From NCBI RefSeq assembly GCF_038502225.1, contig NW_027196416.1, positions 1 to 64,000 of the forward strand: a DNA stretch of 64,000 nucleotides. Direction: 5' to 3'. Made by a program: the position numbers and the translations under genes. The first letter of the stretch is position 1, and each line of letters opens with the position of its first letter. The notes beneath the pieces were generated by a model. The model was not told the origin of the DNA. It did no database searches and saw nothing but the letters and a program-made list of their open reading frames with translations. Shown piece by piece: positions 33,101 to 43,564 of this stretch. This DNA is from Cherax quadricarinatus (Eukaryota > Arthropoda > Malacostraca > Decapoda > Parastacidae).

Positions 33101-33393
33101 GACAAAGTCAGGTGTGGGCAGGGTCAGGTGTGAGCAGGTCAGGTGTGGACAAAGTCAGGTGTGGGCAGGGTCAGGTGTGGGCAGGTCAGGTGTGGACAAA
33201 GTCAGGTGTGGGCAGGTCAGGTGTGGACAAAGTCAGGTGTGGGCAGGTCAGGTGTGGACAAAGTCAGGTGTGGGCAGGTCAGGTGTGGACAAAGTCAGGT
33301 GTGGGCAGGTCAGGTGTGGACAAAGTCAGGTGTGGGCAGGTCAGGTGTGGACAAAGTCAGGTGTGGGCAGGTCAGGTGTGGACAAAGTCAGGT
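30121..33393. repeat. 47-bp higher-order satellite built from three 16-bp-type subunits
   Basis: Subunits in order: GGGTCAGGTGTGGGCA (16), GGTCAGGTGTGGACAA (16), AGTCAGGTGTGGGCA (15). Most of 30,490-32,240 is perfectly regular. Disturbances with deletions cluster at 31,140-31,250, 31,570-31,740 and 32,270-32,640. From about 33,180 the pattern simplifies to a two-subunit form. Plus-strand frames of over 1,000 codons here are repeat artefacts. Confidence 0.95.
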
Positions 33394-33690
33394 GTACTCA
33401 CATTCTTGTACTCACATTCTTGTATTCACTGTACTACGGATTAGATTTACCTTCTGATACTATGATATTATCGAAGTGAATTTAAGCTTCTCTCCTTATC
33501 CATATATATTAATACATTTCTGGCTCTCCACACAGGTGTGGTCGTAGTCACATGTGGTCATGGTCAGGTGTGGTCATAGATGTGGTTTTAGTCGGGTGTG
33601 GTCATAGTCAGGTGTGGTTTATTTTTCCAGGTCTCTACCTGTGGACGCCCGGGTATTAACCTTTCCACACTCCCCACTACCGGTTGTTTT
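33394..33690. other. spacer with residual 16-bp repeats
   Basis: 33,394-33,430 repeats TGTACTCACATTCT. 33,535-33,625 holds decayed 16-bp units (GGTCATAGTCAGGTGTGG). The remainder is single-copy, with no gene. Confidence 0.6.
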
Positions 33691-36600
33691 GGTAATTGAC
33701 TGGTGGTGAGGGTGATGGACTGGTGGTGACAGTGATGGACTGGTGGTGAGTGTGATGAACTGGTGATGAGGATGATGGTGATTGACTGGTGTTGAGGGTG
33801 ATGCAGTGGTGGTGATTGACTGGTGGTGAGGGTGATAGGCTGGTGGTGAGGGTGATGTAGTGGTGGTGATTGACTGGTGGTGAGGGTGATGGATTGATGG
33901 TGAGGGTTAAGGACAGGTGGTGAGGGTGATGGACTGGTGGTGACAGTGATGGACTGGTGGTGAGGGTGATGAACTGGTGATGAGGATGATGGTGATTGAC
34001 TGGTGTTGAGGGTGATGCAGTGGTGGTGATTGACTGGTGGTTAGGGTGATGGACTGGTGGTGAAGGTGATGGACTGGTAGTGAGGGTGATGGACTGGTGG
34101 TGAAAGTTATGGACTGGTAGTGAGGGTGATGGACTGGTGGTTAAGGTGATGGACTGGTGGTGAGGGTGATGGATTGGTGGTGAGGGTGGACTGGCGGTGA
34201 GGGTGGACTGCTGGTGAGGGTGATGAACTGGTGGTGAGTGTGATGGACTGGTGGTGAGGGTGAAGGACAGGTGGTGAGGGTGATGGACTGGTGGTGAGGG
34301 TGATGGACTGGTGGTGAGGGTGATTGACTGGTGAAGAGGGTGATGGTGATTGACTGGTGTTGAGGGTGATGGACTGGTGGTGAAGGTGATGGACTGGTGG
34401 TGAGGGTGATGGACTGGTGGTGAAGGTGATGGACTGGTGGTGAGGGTGGACTGGAGGTGAGGGTTATGGACTGGTGGTGAAGGTGATGGACTGGTGGTGA
34501 GGGTGATGGACTGGTGGTGAAGGTGATGGACTGGTGGTGAGGGTGATGGACTGGTGGTGAGAGCGATGGACTGGTGGTGAGGGTGATGGACTGGTGGTGA
34601 GGGTGATGGACTGGTGGTGAAGGTGATGGACTGGTGGTGAGGGTGATGGACTGGTGGTGAGGGTGATGGACTGGTGGTGAAGGTGATGGACTGGTGGTGA
34701 GGGTCGATGGACTGGTGGTGAGGGTGATGGACTGGTGGTGAGGGTGATGGACTGGTGGTGAGGGTGATGGACTGGTGGTGAGGGTGATGGACTGGTGGTG
34801 AGGGTGATGGACTGGTGGTGAGAGTGATGGACTGGTGGTGAGAGTGATGGACAGGTGGCGAGGGTGATGGATTGATGAAAGTGATGGACTGGTAGTGAGG
34901 GTGATGGACTGGTGGTGAGTGTGATGGACTGGTGGTGAGAGCGATGGACTGATGGTGAGGGTGAGGGATTGGTGGTGAGTGTGATGGACTGGTGGTGAGG
35001 GTGATGGACTGGTGGTGAGGGTGATGGACTGGTGGTGAGGGTGATGGACTGGTGGTGAGGGTGATGGACTGGTGGTGAGGGTGATGGACTGGTGGTGAGG
35101 GTGATGGCCTGGTGGTGAGGGTGATGGACTGGTGGTGAGGGTGATGGACTGGTGGTGAGGGTGATGGACTGGTGGTGAGGGTGATGGACTGGTGGTGAGG
35201 GTGATGGACTGGTGGTGAGGGTGATGGACTGGTGGTGAGGGTGATGGACTGGTGGTGAGGGTGATGGACTGGTGGTGAGGGTGATGGACTGGTGGTGAGG
35301 GTGATGGACTGGTGGTGAGGGTGATGGACTGGTGGTGAGGGTGATGGACTGGTGGTGAGGGTGATGGACTGGTGGTGAGGGTGATGGACTGGTGGTGAGG
35401 GTGATGGACTGGTGGTGAGGGTGATGGACTGGTGGTGAGGGTGATGGACTGGTGGTGAGGGTGATGGACTGGTGGTGAGGGTGATGGACTGGTGGTGAGG
35501 GTGATGGACTGGTGGTGAGGGTGATGGACTGGTGGTGAGGGTGATGGACTGGTGGTGAGGGTGATGGACTGGTGGTGAGGGTGATGGACTGGTGGTGAGG
35601 GTGATGGACTGGTGGTGAGGGTGATGGACTGGTGGTGAGGGTGATGGACTGGTGGTGAGGGTGATGGACTGGTGGTGAGGGTGATGGACTGGTGGTGAGG
35701 GTGATGGACTGGTGGTGAGGGTGATGGACTGGTGGTGAGGGTGATGGACTGGTGGTGAGGGTGATGGACTGGTGGTGAGGGTGATGGACTGGTGGTGAGG
35801 GTGATGGACTGGTGGTGAGGGTGATGGACTGGTGAGGGTGATGGTGGTGGTGAGGGTGATGGACTGGTGGTGAGGGTGATGGACTGGTGGTGAGGGTGAT
35901 GGACTGGTGGTGAGGGTGATGGACTGGTGGTGAGGGTGATGGACTGGTGGTGAGGGTGATGGACTGGTGGTGAGGGTGATGGACTGGTGGTGAGGGTGAT
36001 GGACTGGTGGTGAGGGTGATGGACTGGTGGTGAGGGTGATGGACTGGTGGTGAGGGTGATGGACTGGTGGTGAGGGTGATGGACTGGTGGTGAGGGTGAT
36101 GGACTGGTGGTGAGGGTGATGGACTGGTGGTGAGGGTGATGGACTGGTGGTGAGGGTGATGGACTGGTGGTGAGGGTGATGGACTGGTGGTGAGGGTGAT
36201 GGACTGGTGGTGAGGGTGATGGACTGGTGGTGAGGGTGATGGACTGGTGGTGAGGGTGATGGACTGGTGGTGAGGGTGATGGACTGGTGGTGAGGGTGAT
36301 GGACTGGTGGTGAGGGTGATGGACTGGTGGTGAGGGTGATGGACTGGTGGTGAGGGTGATGGACTGGTGGTGAGGGTGATGGACTGGTGGTGAGGGTGAT
36401 GGACTGGTGGTGAGGGTGATGGACTGGTGGTGAGGGTGATGGACTGGTGGTGAGGGTGATGGACTGGTGGTGAGGGTGATGGACTGGTGGTGAGGGTGAT
36501 GGACTGGTGGTGAGGGTGATGGACTGGTGGTGAGGGTGATGGACTGGTGGTGAGGGTGATGGACTGGTGGTGAGGGTGATGGACTGGTGGTGAGGGTGAT

Positions 36601-39570
36601 GGACTGGTGGTGAGGGTGATGGACTGGTGGTGAGGGTGATGGACTGGAGGTGAGGGTGATGGACTGGTGGTGAGGGTGATGGACTGGTGGTGAGTGTAAT
36701 GGGCTGGTGGTGAGAGTCATGGACTGGTGGTGAGGGTGATGGACTGGTGGTGAGGGTGATGGACTGGTGGTGAGGGTGATGGACTGGTGGTGAGGGTGAT
36801 GGACTGGTGGTGAGGGTGATGGACTGGTGGTGAGGGTGATGGAGTGGTGGTGAGGGTGATGGACTGGTGGTGAGGGTGATGGACTGGTGGTGAGGGTGAT
36901 GTACTAGTGGTGTGGATGATGGACTGGTGGTGAGGGTGATGGACTGGTGGTGTGATGAATTTGAAGTGAGGGTGATGGACTGGTGGTGAGGGTGATGGAC
37001 TGGATGTGAGGGTGATGGACTGGTGGTGAGGGTGATGGACTGGTGGTGAGGATGATGGACTGGTGGAGAGGGTGATGGACTGGCGGATAGGGTGATGGAC
37101 TGGCGGTGAGTGTGATGGATTGGTGGTGAGAGTGATGGACTGGTGGTGAAAGTGATGGACTGGTGGTGAGGGTGATGGACTGGTGGTGAGGGTGATGGAC
37201 TGGTGGTGAGGGTGATGGACTGGTGGTGAGGGTGATGGACTGGTGGTGAGGGTGATGGACTGGTGGTGAGGGTGATGGACTGGTGGTGAGGGTGATGGAC
37301 TGGTGGTGAAAGTGATGGACTGATGGTGAGGGTGATGGACTGGTGGTGAGGGTGATGGACTGGTGGTGAGGGTGATGGACTGGTGGTGAGGGTGATGGAC
37401 TGGTGGTGAGGGTGATGGACTGGTGGTGAGAGTGATGGACTGGTGGTGAGGGTGATGGACTGGTGGTGAGGGTGATGGACTGGTGGTGAGGGTGATGGAC
37501 TGGTGGTGAGGGTGATGGACTGGTGGTGAGGGTGATGGACTGGTGGTGAAAGTGATGAACTGGTGGTGAAAGTGATGGACTGATGGTGATTGTGATGGAC
37601 TGGTGGTGAGGGTGATGGACTGGTGGTGAGGGTGATTGACTGGTGGTGAGGGTGATGGACTGGTGGTGAGGGTGATGGATTGGTGGTGAGAGTGATGGAC
37701 TGGTGGTGAGGGTGATGGACTGGTGGTGAGGGTGATGGACTGGTGGTGAGAGTGATGAACTGGTGGTGAGGGTGATGGACTGGTGGTGAGGGTGATGGAC
37801 TGGTGGTGAGGGTGATGGACTGGTGGTGAGGGTGATGGACTGGTGGTGAGGGTGATGGACTGGCGGTGAGGGTGATGGACTGGTGGTGAGGGTGATGGAC
37901 TGGTGGTGAGGGTGATGGACTGGTGGTGAGGGTGATGGACTGGTGGTGAGGGTGATGGACTGGTGGTGAGGGTGATGGACTGGTGGTGAGGGTGATGGAC
38001 TGGTGGTGAGGGTGATGGACTGGTGGTGAGGGTGATGGACTGGTGGTGAGGGTGATGGACTGGTGGTGAGGGTGATGGATTGGTGGTGAGGGTGATGGAC
38101 TGGTGGTGAGGGTGATGGACTGGTGGTGAGGATGATGGACTGGTGGTGAGGGTGATGGACTGGTGGTGAGGGTGATGGACTGGTGGTGAGGGTGATGGAC
38201 TGGTGGTGAGGGTGATGGACTGATGGTGAGGATGATGGGCTGGTGGTGAGGGTGATGGACTGGTGGTGAGGGTGATGGACTGGTGGTGAGGGTGATAGAC
38301 TGGTGGTGAGGGTGATGGACTGGTGGCGAGGGTGATGGACTGGTGGTGAGGGTGATGGACTGGTGGTGAGGGTGATGGACTGGTGGTGAGGGTGATGGAC
38401 TGGTGGTGAGGGTGATGGATTGGTGGTGAGGGTGATGGACTGGTGGTGAGGGTGATGGACTGGTGGTGAGGGTGATGGACTGGTGGTGAGGGTGATGGAC
38501 TGGTGGTGAGGGTGATGGACTGATGGTGAGGGTGATGGACTGGTGGTGAGGGTGATGGACTGGTGGTGAGGGTGATGGACTGGTGGTGAGGGTGATGGAC
38601 TGGTGGTGAGGGTGATGGACTGGTCTTTAGTGATGGACTGATGGTGAGGATGATGGACTGGTGGTGAGGGTGATGGACTGGTGGCGAGGGTGATGGACTG
38701 GTGGTGAGGGTGATGGACTGGTGGTGAGGGTGATGGACTGGTGGTGAGGGTGATGGACTGGTGGTGAGGGTGATGGACTGGTGGTGAGGGTGATGGACTG
38801 GTGGTGAGGGTGATGGACTGGTGGTGAGGGTGATGGACTGGTGGTGAGGGTGATGGACTGGTGGTGAGGGTGATGGACTGGTGGTGAGGGTGATGGACTG
38901 GTGGTGAGGGTGATGGACTGGTGGTGAGGGTGATGGACTGGTGGTGAGGGTGATGGACTGGTGGTGAGGGTGATGGACTGGTGGTGAGGGTGAGGGACTG
39001 GTGGTGAGGGTGATGGACTGGTGGTGAGGGTGATGGACTGGTGGTGAGGGTGATGGACTGGTGGTGAGGGTGATGGACTGGTGGTGAGGGTGATGGACTG
39101 GTGGTGAGGGTGATGGACTGGTGGTGAGGGTGATGGACTGGTGGTGAGGGTGATGGACTGGTGGTGAGGGTGATGGACTGGTCGTTAGAGTGATGGACTG
39201 GTGGTGAGGGTGATGGACTGGTCGTTAGAGTGATGGACTGGTGGTGAGGGTGATGGACTGGTGGTGAGGGTGATGGACTGGTGGTGAGGGTGATGGACTG
39301 GTCGTTAGAGTGATGGACTGGTGGTGAGGGTGATGGACTGGTGGCGAAGGTGATGGACTGGTGGTGAGGGTGATGGACTGGTCTTTAGTGATGGACTGAT
39401 GGTGAGGGTGATGGACTGGTCGTTAGAGTGATGGACTGATGGTGAGGGTGATGGAATGGTCGTTAGAGTGATGGACTGATGGTGAGGGTGATGGAATGGT
39501 CGTTAGAGTGATGGACTGATGGTGAGGGTGATGGACTGGAGGTGAGGGTGATGGACTGGTGGTGAGAGTG
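33691..39570. repeat. 20-bp satellite (GGTGATGGACTGGTGGTGAG)
   Basis: About 290 copies. The edges are variable (33,691-34,980 and 36,850-39,570), while 34,985-36,640 is almost perfectly homogeneous apart from a short disruption at 35,833-35,850. The minus-strand frame through it (34,141-36,720) translates to a 20-residue repeat of HHQSITLTTSPSPSPPV type and is not a gene. Confidence 0.95.
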
Positions 39571-39965
39571 ATGAACCTGTGACGATTGTGAGGAACGACT
39601 GACGATTGTGATGAACGACTGACGGTTGTGATGAACGACTGACGATTGTTATGAACGACTGACGATTGTGATGAACGACTGACGATTGTAATGAACGACT
39701 GACGATTGTGATGAACGACTGACGAGTGTGATGAACGACTGACGATTGTGATGAACGACTGACGACTGTGATGAAAGACTGACGCATGTGATGAGCGACT
39801 GTCGATTGTGATGAACGACTGACGACTGTGATGAACGACTGACGATTGTGATGAACGTCTGACGATTGTGACGAAGGGTTTACGATTGTGATGACCGACT
39901 GACGATTGTGATGAACGACTGACAATTGTGATGAACGACTGACAATTGTGATGAGCGACTGACGA
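39571..39965. repeat. diverged 20-bp sub-array (GACGATTGTGATGAACGACT)
   Basis: About 19 copies of a unit that keeps the 20-bp period and matches the neighbouring unit at about 12 of 20 positions in register. The original unit returns at 39,966. Confidence 0.92.
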
Positions 39966-40089
39966 GGGTGATGGACTGGTGGTGAGGGTGATGGACTGGT
40001 GGTGAGAGTGATGGACTGGTGGCGAGGGTGATGGACTGGTGGTGAGGGTGATGGAATGGTTGTGAGGGTGAAGGAATGGTGGTGAAGGG
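39966..40089. repeat. 20-bp satellite, distal remnant
   Basis: Six copies of GGTGATGGACTGGTGGTGAG type, decaying rightward. Confidence 0.9.
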
Positions 40090-40180
40090 TGAAGTTCTTG
40101 AAGGTCTCGAAGTTCTAGAAGTTCTTGAAGGTCTGGAAGTTCTTGAAGTTCTCGAAGATCTTGAAGTTCTGAAAGGGAAG
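40090..40180. repeat. 9/18-bp minisatellite (GAAGTTCTTGAAGGTCTC)
   Basis: About five copies of an 18-bp unit that is itself two related 9-mers (GAAGTTCTT / GAAGGTCTC). Confidence 0.85.
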
Positions 40181-40270
40181 ATCATTAAGTTATTAATGCA
40201 TCATTCAGGTCCATGGCTTCAGGTGACCATCCTTGTTCCCTCGGATATTTACCATTCACCACTTCCCTGA

Positions 40271-41105
40271 GGTCAGCAACACAAGGACCAGACAACAACA
40301 CAAGGACCAGACAACAACACATGGACAGGACAACAACACAAGGACAGGACAACAACACAAGGACCAGACAACAACACAAGGAGAGGACAACAACACAAGA
40401 ACCAGACAACAACACAAGGAGAGGACAACAACTCAAGGACCAAACAACAACACAAGGAGAGGACCACAACACAAGGAGAGGACAACACAAGGAGAGAACA
40501 ACAACCGAATTAGAGGACAACGACCGAAGGAGAGGACAACGACCGATGGAGAGGACAACAACCGAAGGAGAAGACAACAATCGAAGGAGAGGACAACAAC
40601 CAATGGAGAGGACAACAACCGAAGGAGAGGACAACAACCGAAGGAGAGGACAACAACCGAAGGAGAGGACAACAAACGAAGGAGAGGACAACGACCGAAG
40701 GAGAGGACAACAACCGAAGGAGAAGACAACAATCGAAGGAGAGGACAACAACCGAAGGAGAGGACAACAAACGAAGGAGAGGACAACGACCGAAGGAGAG
40801 GACAACAACCGAAGGAGAAGACAACAATCGAAGGAGAGGACAACAACCGAAGGAGAGGACAACAACCGAAGGAGAGGACAACAACCGAAGGAGAGGACAA
40901 CAACCGAAGGAGAGGACAACAACCGAAGGAGAGGACAACAACCGAAGGAGAGGACAACAACCGAGAGGACAACAACCGAAGGAGAGGACAACAACCGAAG
41001 GAGAGGACAACAACCGAGAGGACAACAACCGAAGGAGAGGACAACAACCGAAGGAGAGGACAACAACCGAAGGAGAGGACAACAACACAAGGACAAGACA
41101 GCAAC
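40271..41105. repeat. 19-bp satellite in two variants
   Basis: 40,271-40,500 repeats AGGACCAGACAACAACACA. 40,500-41,085 repeats AGGACAACAACCGAAGGAG. About 44 copies in all, with shortened units at 40,965-41,020. Open frames on both strands are repeat-driven. Confidence 0.93.
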
Positions 41106-41240
41106 CCAAGAGAACAGTTAGATGTTATTACTGGGGAGGACACGCAGAAATCTGCGCCCAGCAGTAACATCCTCCTGGACAGCCTTGACCCGCAGACTAC
41201 CTAGACGAGAGACCTCACTCACCCAGTTAGCCCACCAAGC
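41106..41240 (+). repeat. third copy of the block A core motif
   Basis: GATGTTATTACTGGGGAGGA, then CGCAGAAATCTGCGCC, aligns to GATGTAATTACAAGGGAGGA, then CACAGAAATCTGCG, at 50,154 and 61,555. Weaker similarity continues (GCAGACTACCTAGACGAG versus GTAGTCCAGCCAGACAAG) to about 41,235. Confidence 0.6.
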
Positions 41241-41500
41241 TCTGGCCACTTAGTAACAATTTCGGAGTTCTATTTATATTTCATATTGCATACATTTTAA
41301 TTATTAATTTATTCGATTATTTAGCTGTGTAAGTGTATTTTAAACGCTTTTTCGTGTATAAATTACTATCCACGAGAAAACCTTCAAGTTTTCAAGTATG
41401 GAAACTGTTATTAATTGTTATCTGTTGTTGTTTTCTCTTGTTATTTATGTCTTGTTTCTCCATGATGCGCTAAGATTCACAAGTACATACTCTCTCTTTC
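41241..41500. other. AT-rich spacer
   Basis: Single-copy sequence; no gene or RNA seen. Confidence 0.5.
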
Positions 41501-42082
<582 letters not shown>

Positions 42083-42284
42083 TGTCGGTTCTCTGAACCA
42101 TTCATCTACATATATATATGTATATGTGTGTGGATGAATGTATGTTCACTTGGTAATATTCAAGACACAACCAGGAAAGTTCTCACATATATGGCAAGAA
42201 ACTCTTCATTATTATGTATGTAAATATTACTATCTTAGCTTAAATATAGAATGTGGATGTTCAATGTTTTATTAAATATATCCA
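42083..42284. other. AT-rich spacer
   Basis: The first ~30 bp (GTCGGTTCTCTGAACC...) may belong to the fold-back element. The rest is single-copy, with no gene. Confidence 0.45.
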
Positions 42285-43425
42285 GAGTGAGAGATGTGAA
42301 GACAGAAGTGAAAGATGTGAAGACAGGAGAAGTGAGAGATGTGAAGACAGGAGAAGTGAGAGATGTGAAGACAGGAGAAGTGAGAGATGTGAAGACAGGA
42401 GAAGTGAGAGATGTGAAGACAGGAGAAGTGAGAGATGTGAAGACAGAAGTGAAAGATGTGAAGACAGGAGAAGTGAGAGATCTGTGAAGACAGGAGAAGT
42501 GAGAGCTGTGAAGACAGGAGAAGTGAGAGATGTGAAGACAGGAGAAGTGAGAGATGTGAAGGAGGAGAAGGAGAAGTGAGAGATGTGAAGGTGAAGGAAG
42601 GAGAAGTGAGAGATGTGAAGACAGGAGAAGTGAGAGATGTGAAGCCAGGAGAAGTGAAGGAAGGAGAAGTGAGAGATGTGAAGGCAGGAGAAGTGAGAGA
42701 TGTGAAGGAAGGAGAAGTGAGAGATGTGAAGACAGGAGAAGTGAGAGATGTGAAGGAAGGAGAAGTGAGAGATGTGAAGGAAGGAGAAGTGAGAGATGTG
42801 AAGACAGGAGAAGTGAGAGATGTGAAGGAAGGAGAAGTGAGAGATGTGAAGGCAGGAGAAGTGAGAGATGTGAAGGAAGGAGAAGTGAGAGATGTGAAGA
42901 CAGGAGAAGTGAGAGATGTGAAGGAAGGAGAAGTGAGAGATGTGAAGGAAGGAGAAGTGAGAGATGTGAAGACAGGAGAAGTGAGAGATGTGAAGGAAGG
43001 AGAAGTGAGAGATGTGAAGGCAGGAGAAGTGAGAGATGTGAAGGAAGGAGAAGTGAGAGATGTGAAGGAAGGTGAAGTGAGAGATGTGAAGGCAGGAGAA
43101 GTGAGAGATGTGAAGGAAGGAGAAGTGAGAGATGTGAAGGCAGGAGAAGTGAGAGATGTGAAGGAAGGAGAAGTGAGAGATGTGAAGGCAGGAGAAGTGA
43201 GAGATGTGAAGGCAGGAGAAGTGAGAGATGTGAAGGAAGGAGAAGTGAGAGATGTGAAGGCAGGAGAAGTGAGAGATGTGAAGGAAGGAGAAGTGAGAGA
43301 TGTGAAGACAGGAGAAGTGAGAGATGTGAAGGAAGGAGAAGTGAGAGATGTGAAGGAAGGAAAAGTGAGAGATGTGAAGACAGAAGTGAGAGAAGTGAAG
43401 GAAGAAGAAGTGACTTTTCTTAAGA
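42285..43425. repeat. 24-bp satellite (AGAAGTGAGAGATGTGAAG + 5 bp)
   Basis: About 46 copies. The last five bases vary (GAAGG, GCAGG, ACAGG). Because 24 is a multiple of 3, one plus frame stays open (42,576-43,439) as repeats of EVRDVK plus two residues. No non-repeat domain flanks it and unit variants change amino acids freely, so I treat it as satellite. Confidence 0.9.
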
Positions 43426-43564
43426 GATGCCTACAATAGTTACAATGTTTTTCTTCTCATCAGCAATTTTCTCTTCCTATATATTGAGAGAAAAAATCAT
43501 TGACATACATGAATAATAAAAATTATTAGCGAATAAAAGAAAGTCGATCAAATAAGGTCTACTT
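43426..43564. other. AT-rich spacer
   Basis: Single-copy; no feature seen. Confidence 0.4.

Noticed and set aside
29961..33479. Three overlapping plus-strand frames of 1,036-1,172 codons
   Set aside because: All three plus frames are open because the 47-bp unit lacks stops in this strand. The translations are the same repeat shifted, with no non-repeat domain.
34141..36720. 859-codon minus-strand frame rich in S, P, T and H
   Set aside because: Direct translation of the 20-bp satellite; composition follows the DNA repeat.
40185..41204. Several 200-320-codon frames on both strands
   Set aside because: Translations of the 19-bp satellite. Only the last ~30 codons of one plus frame are non-repeat, and these are discussed as the 41.1-kb motif.
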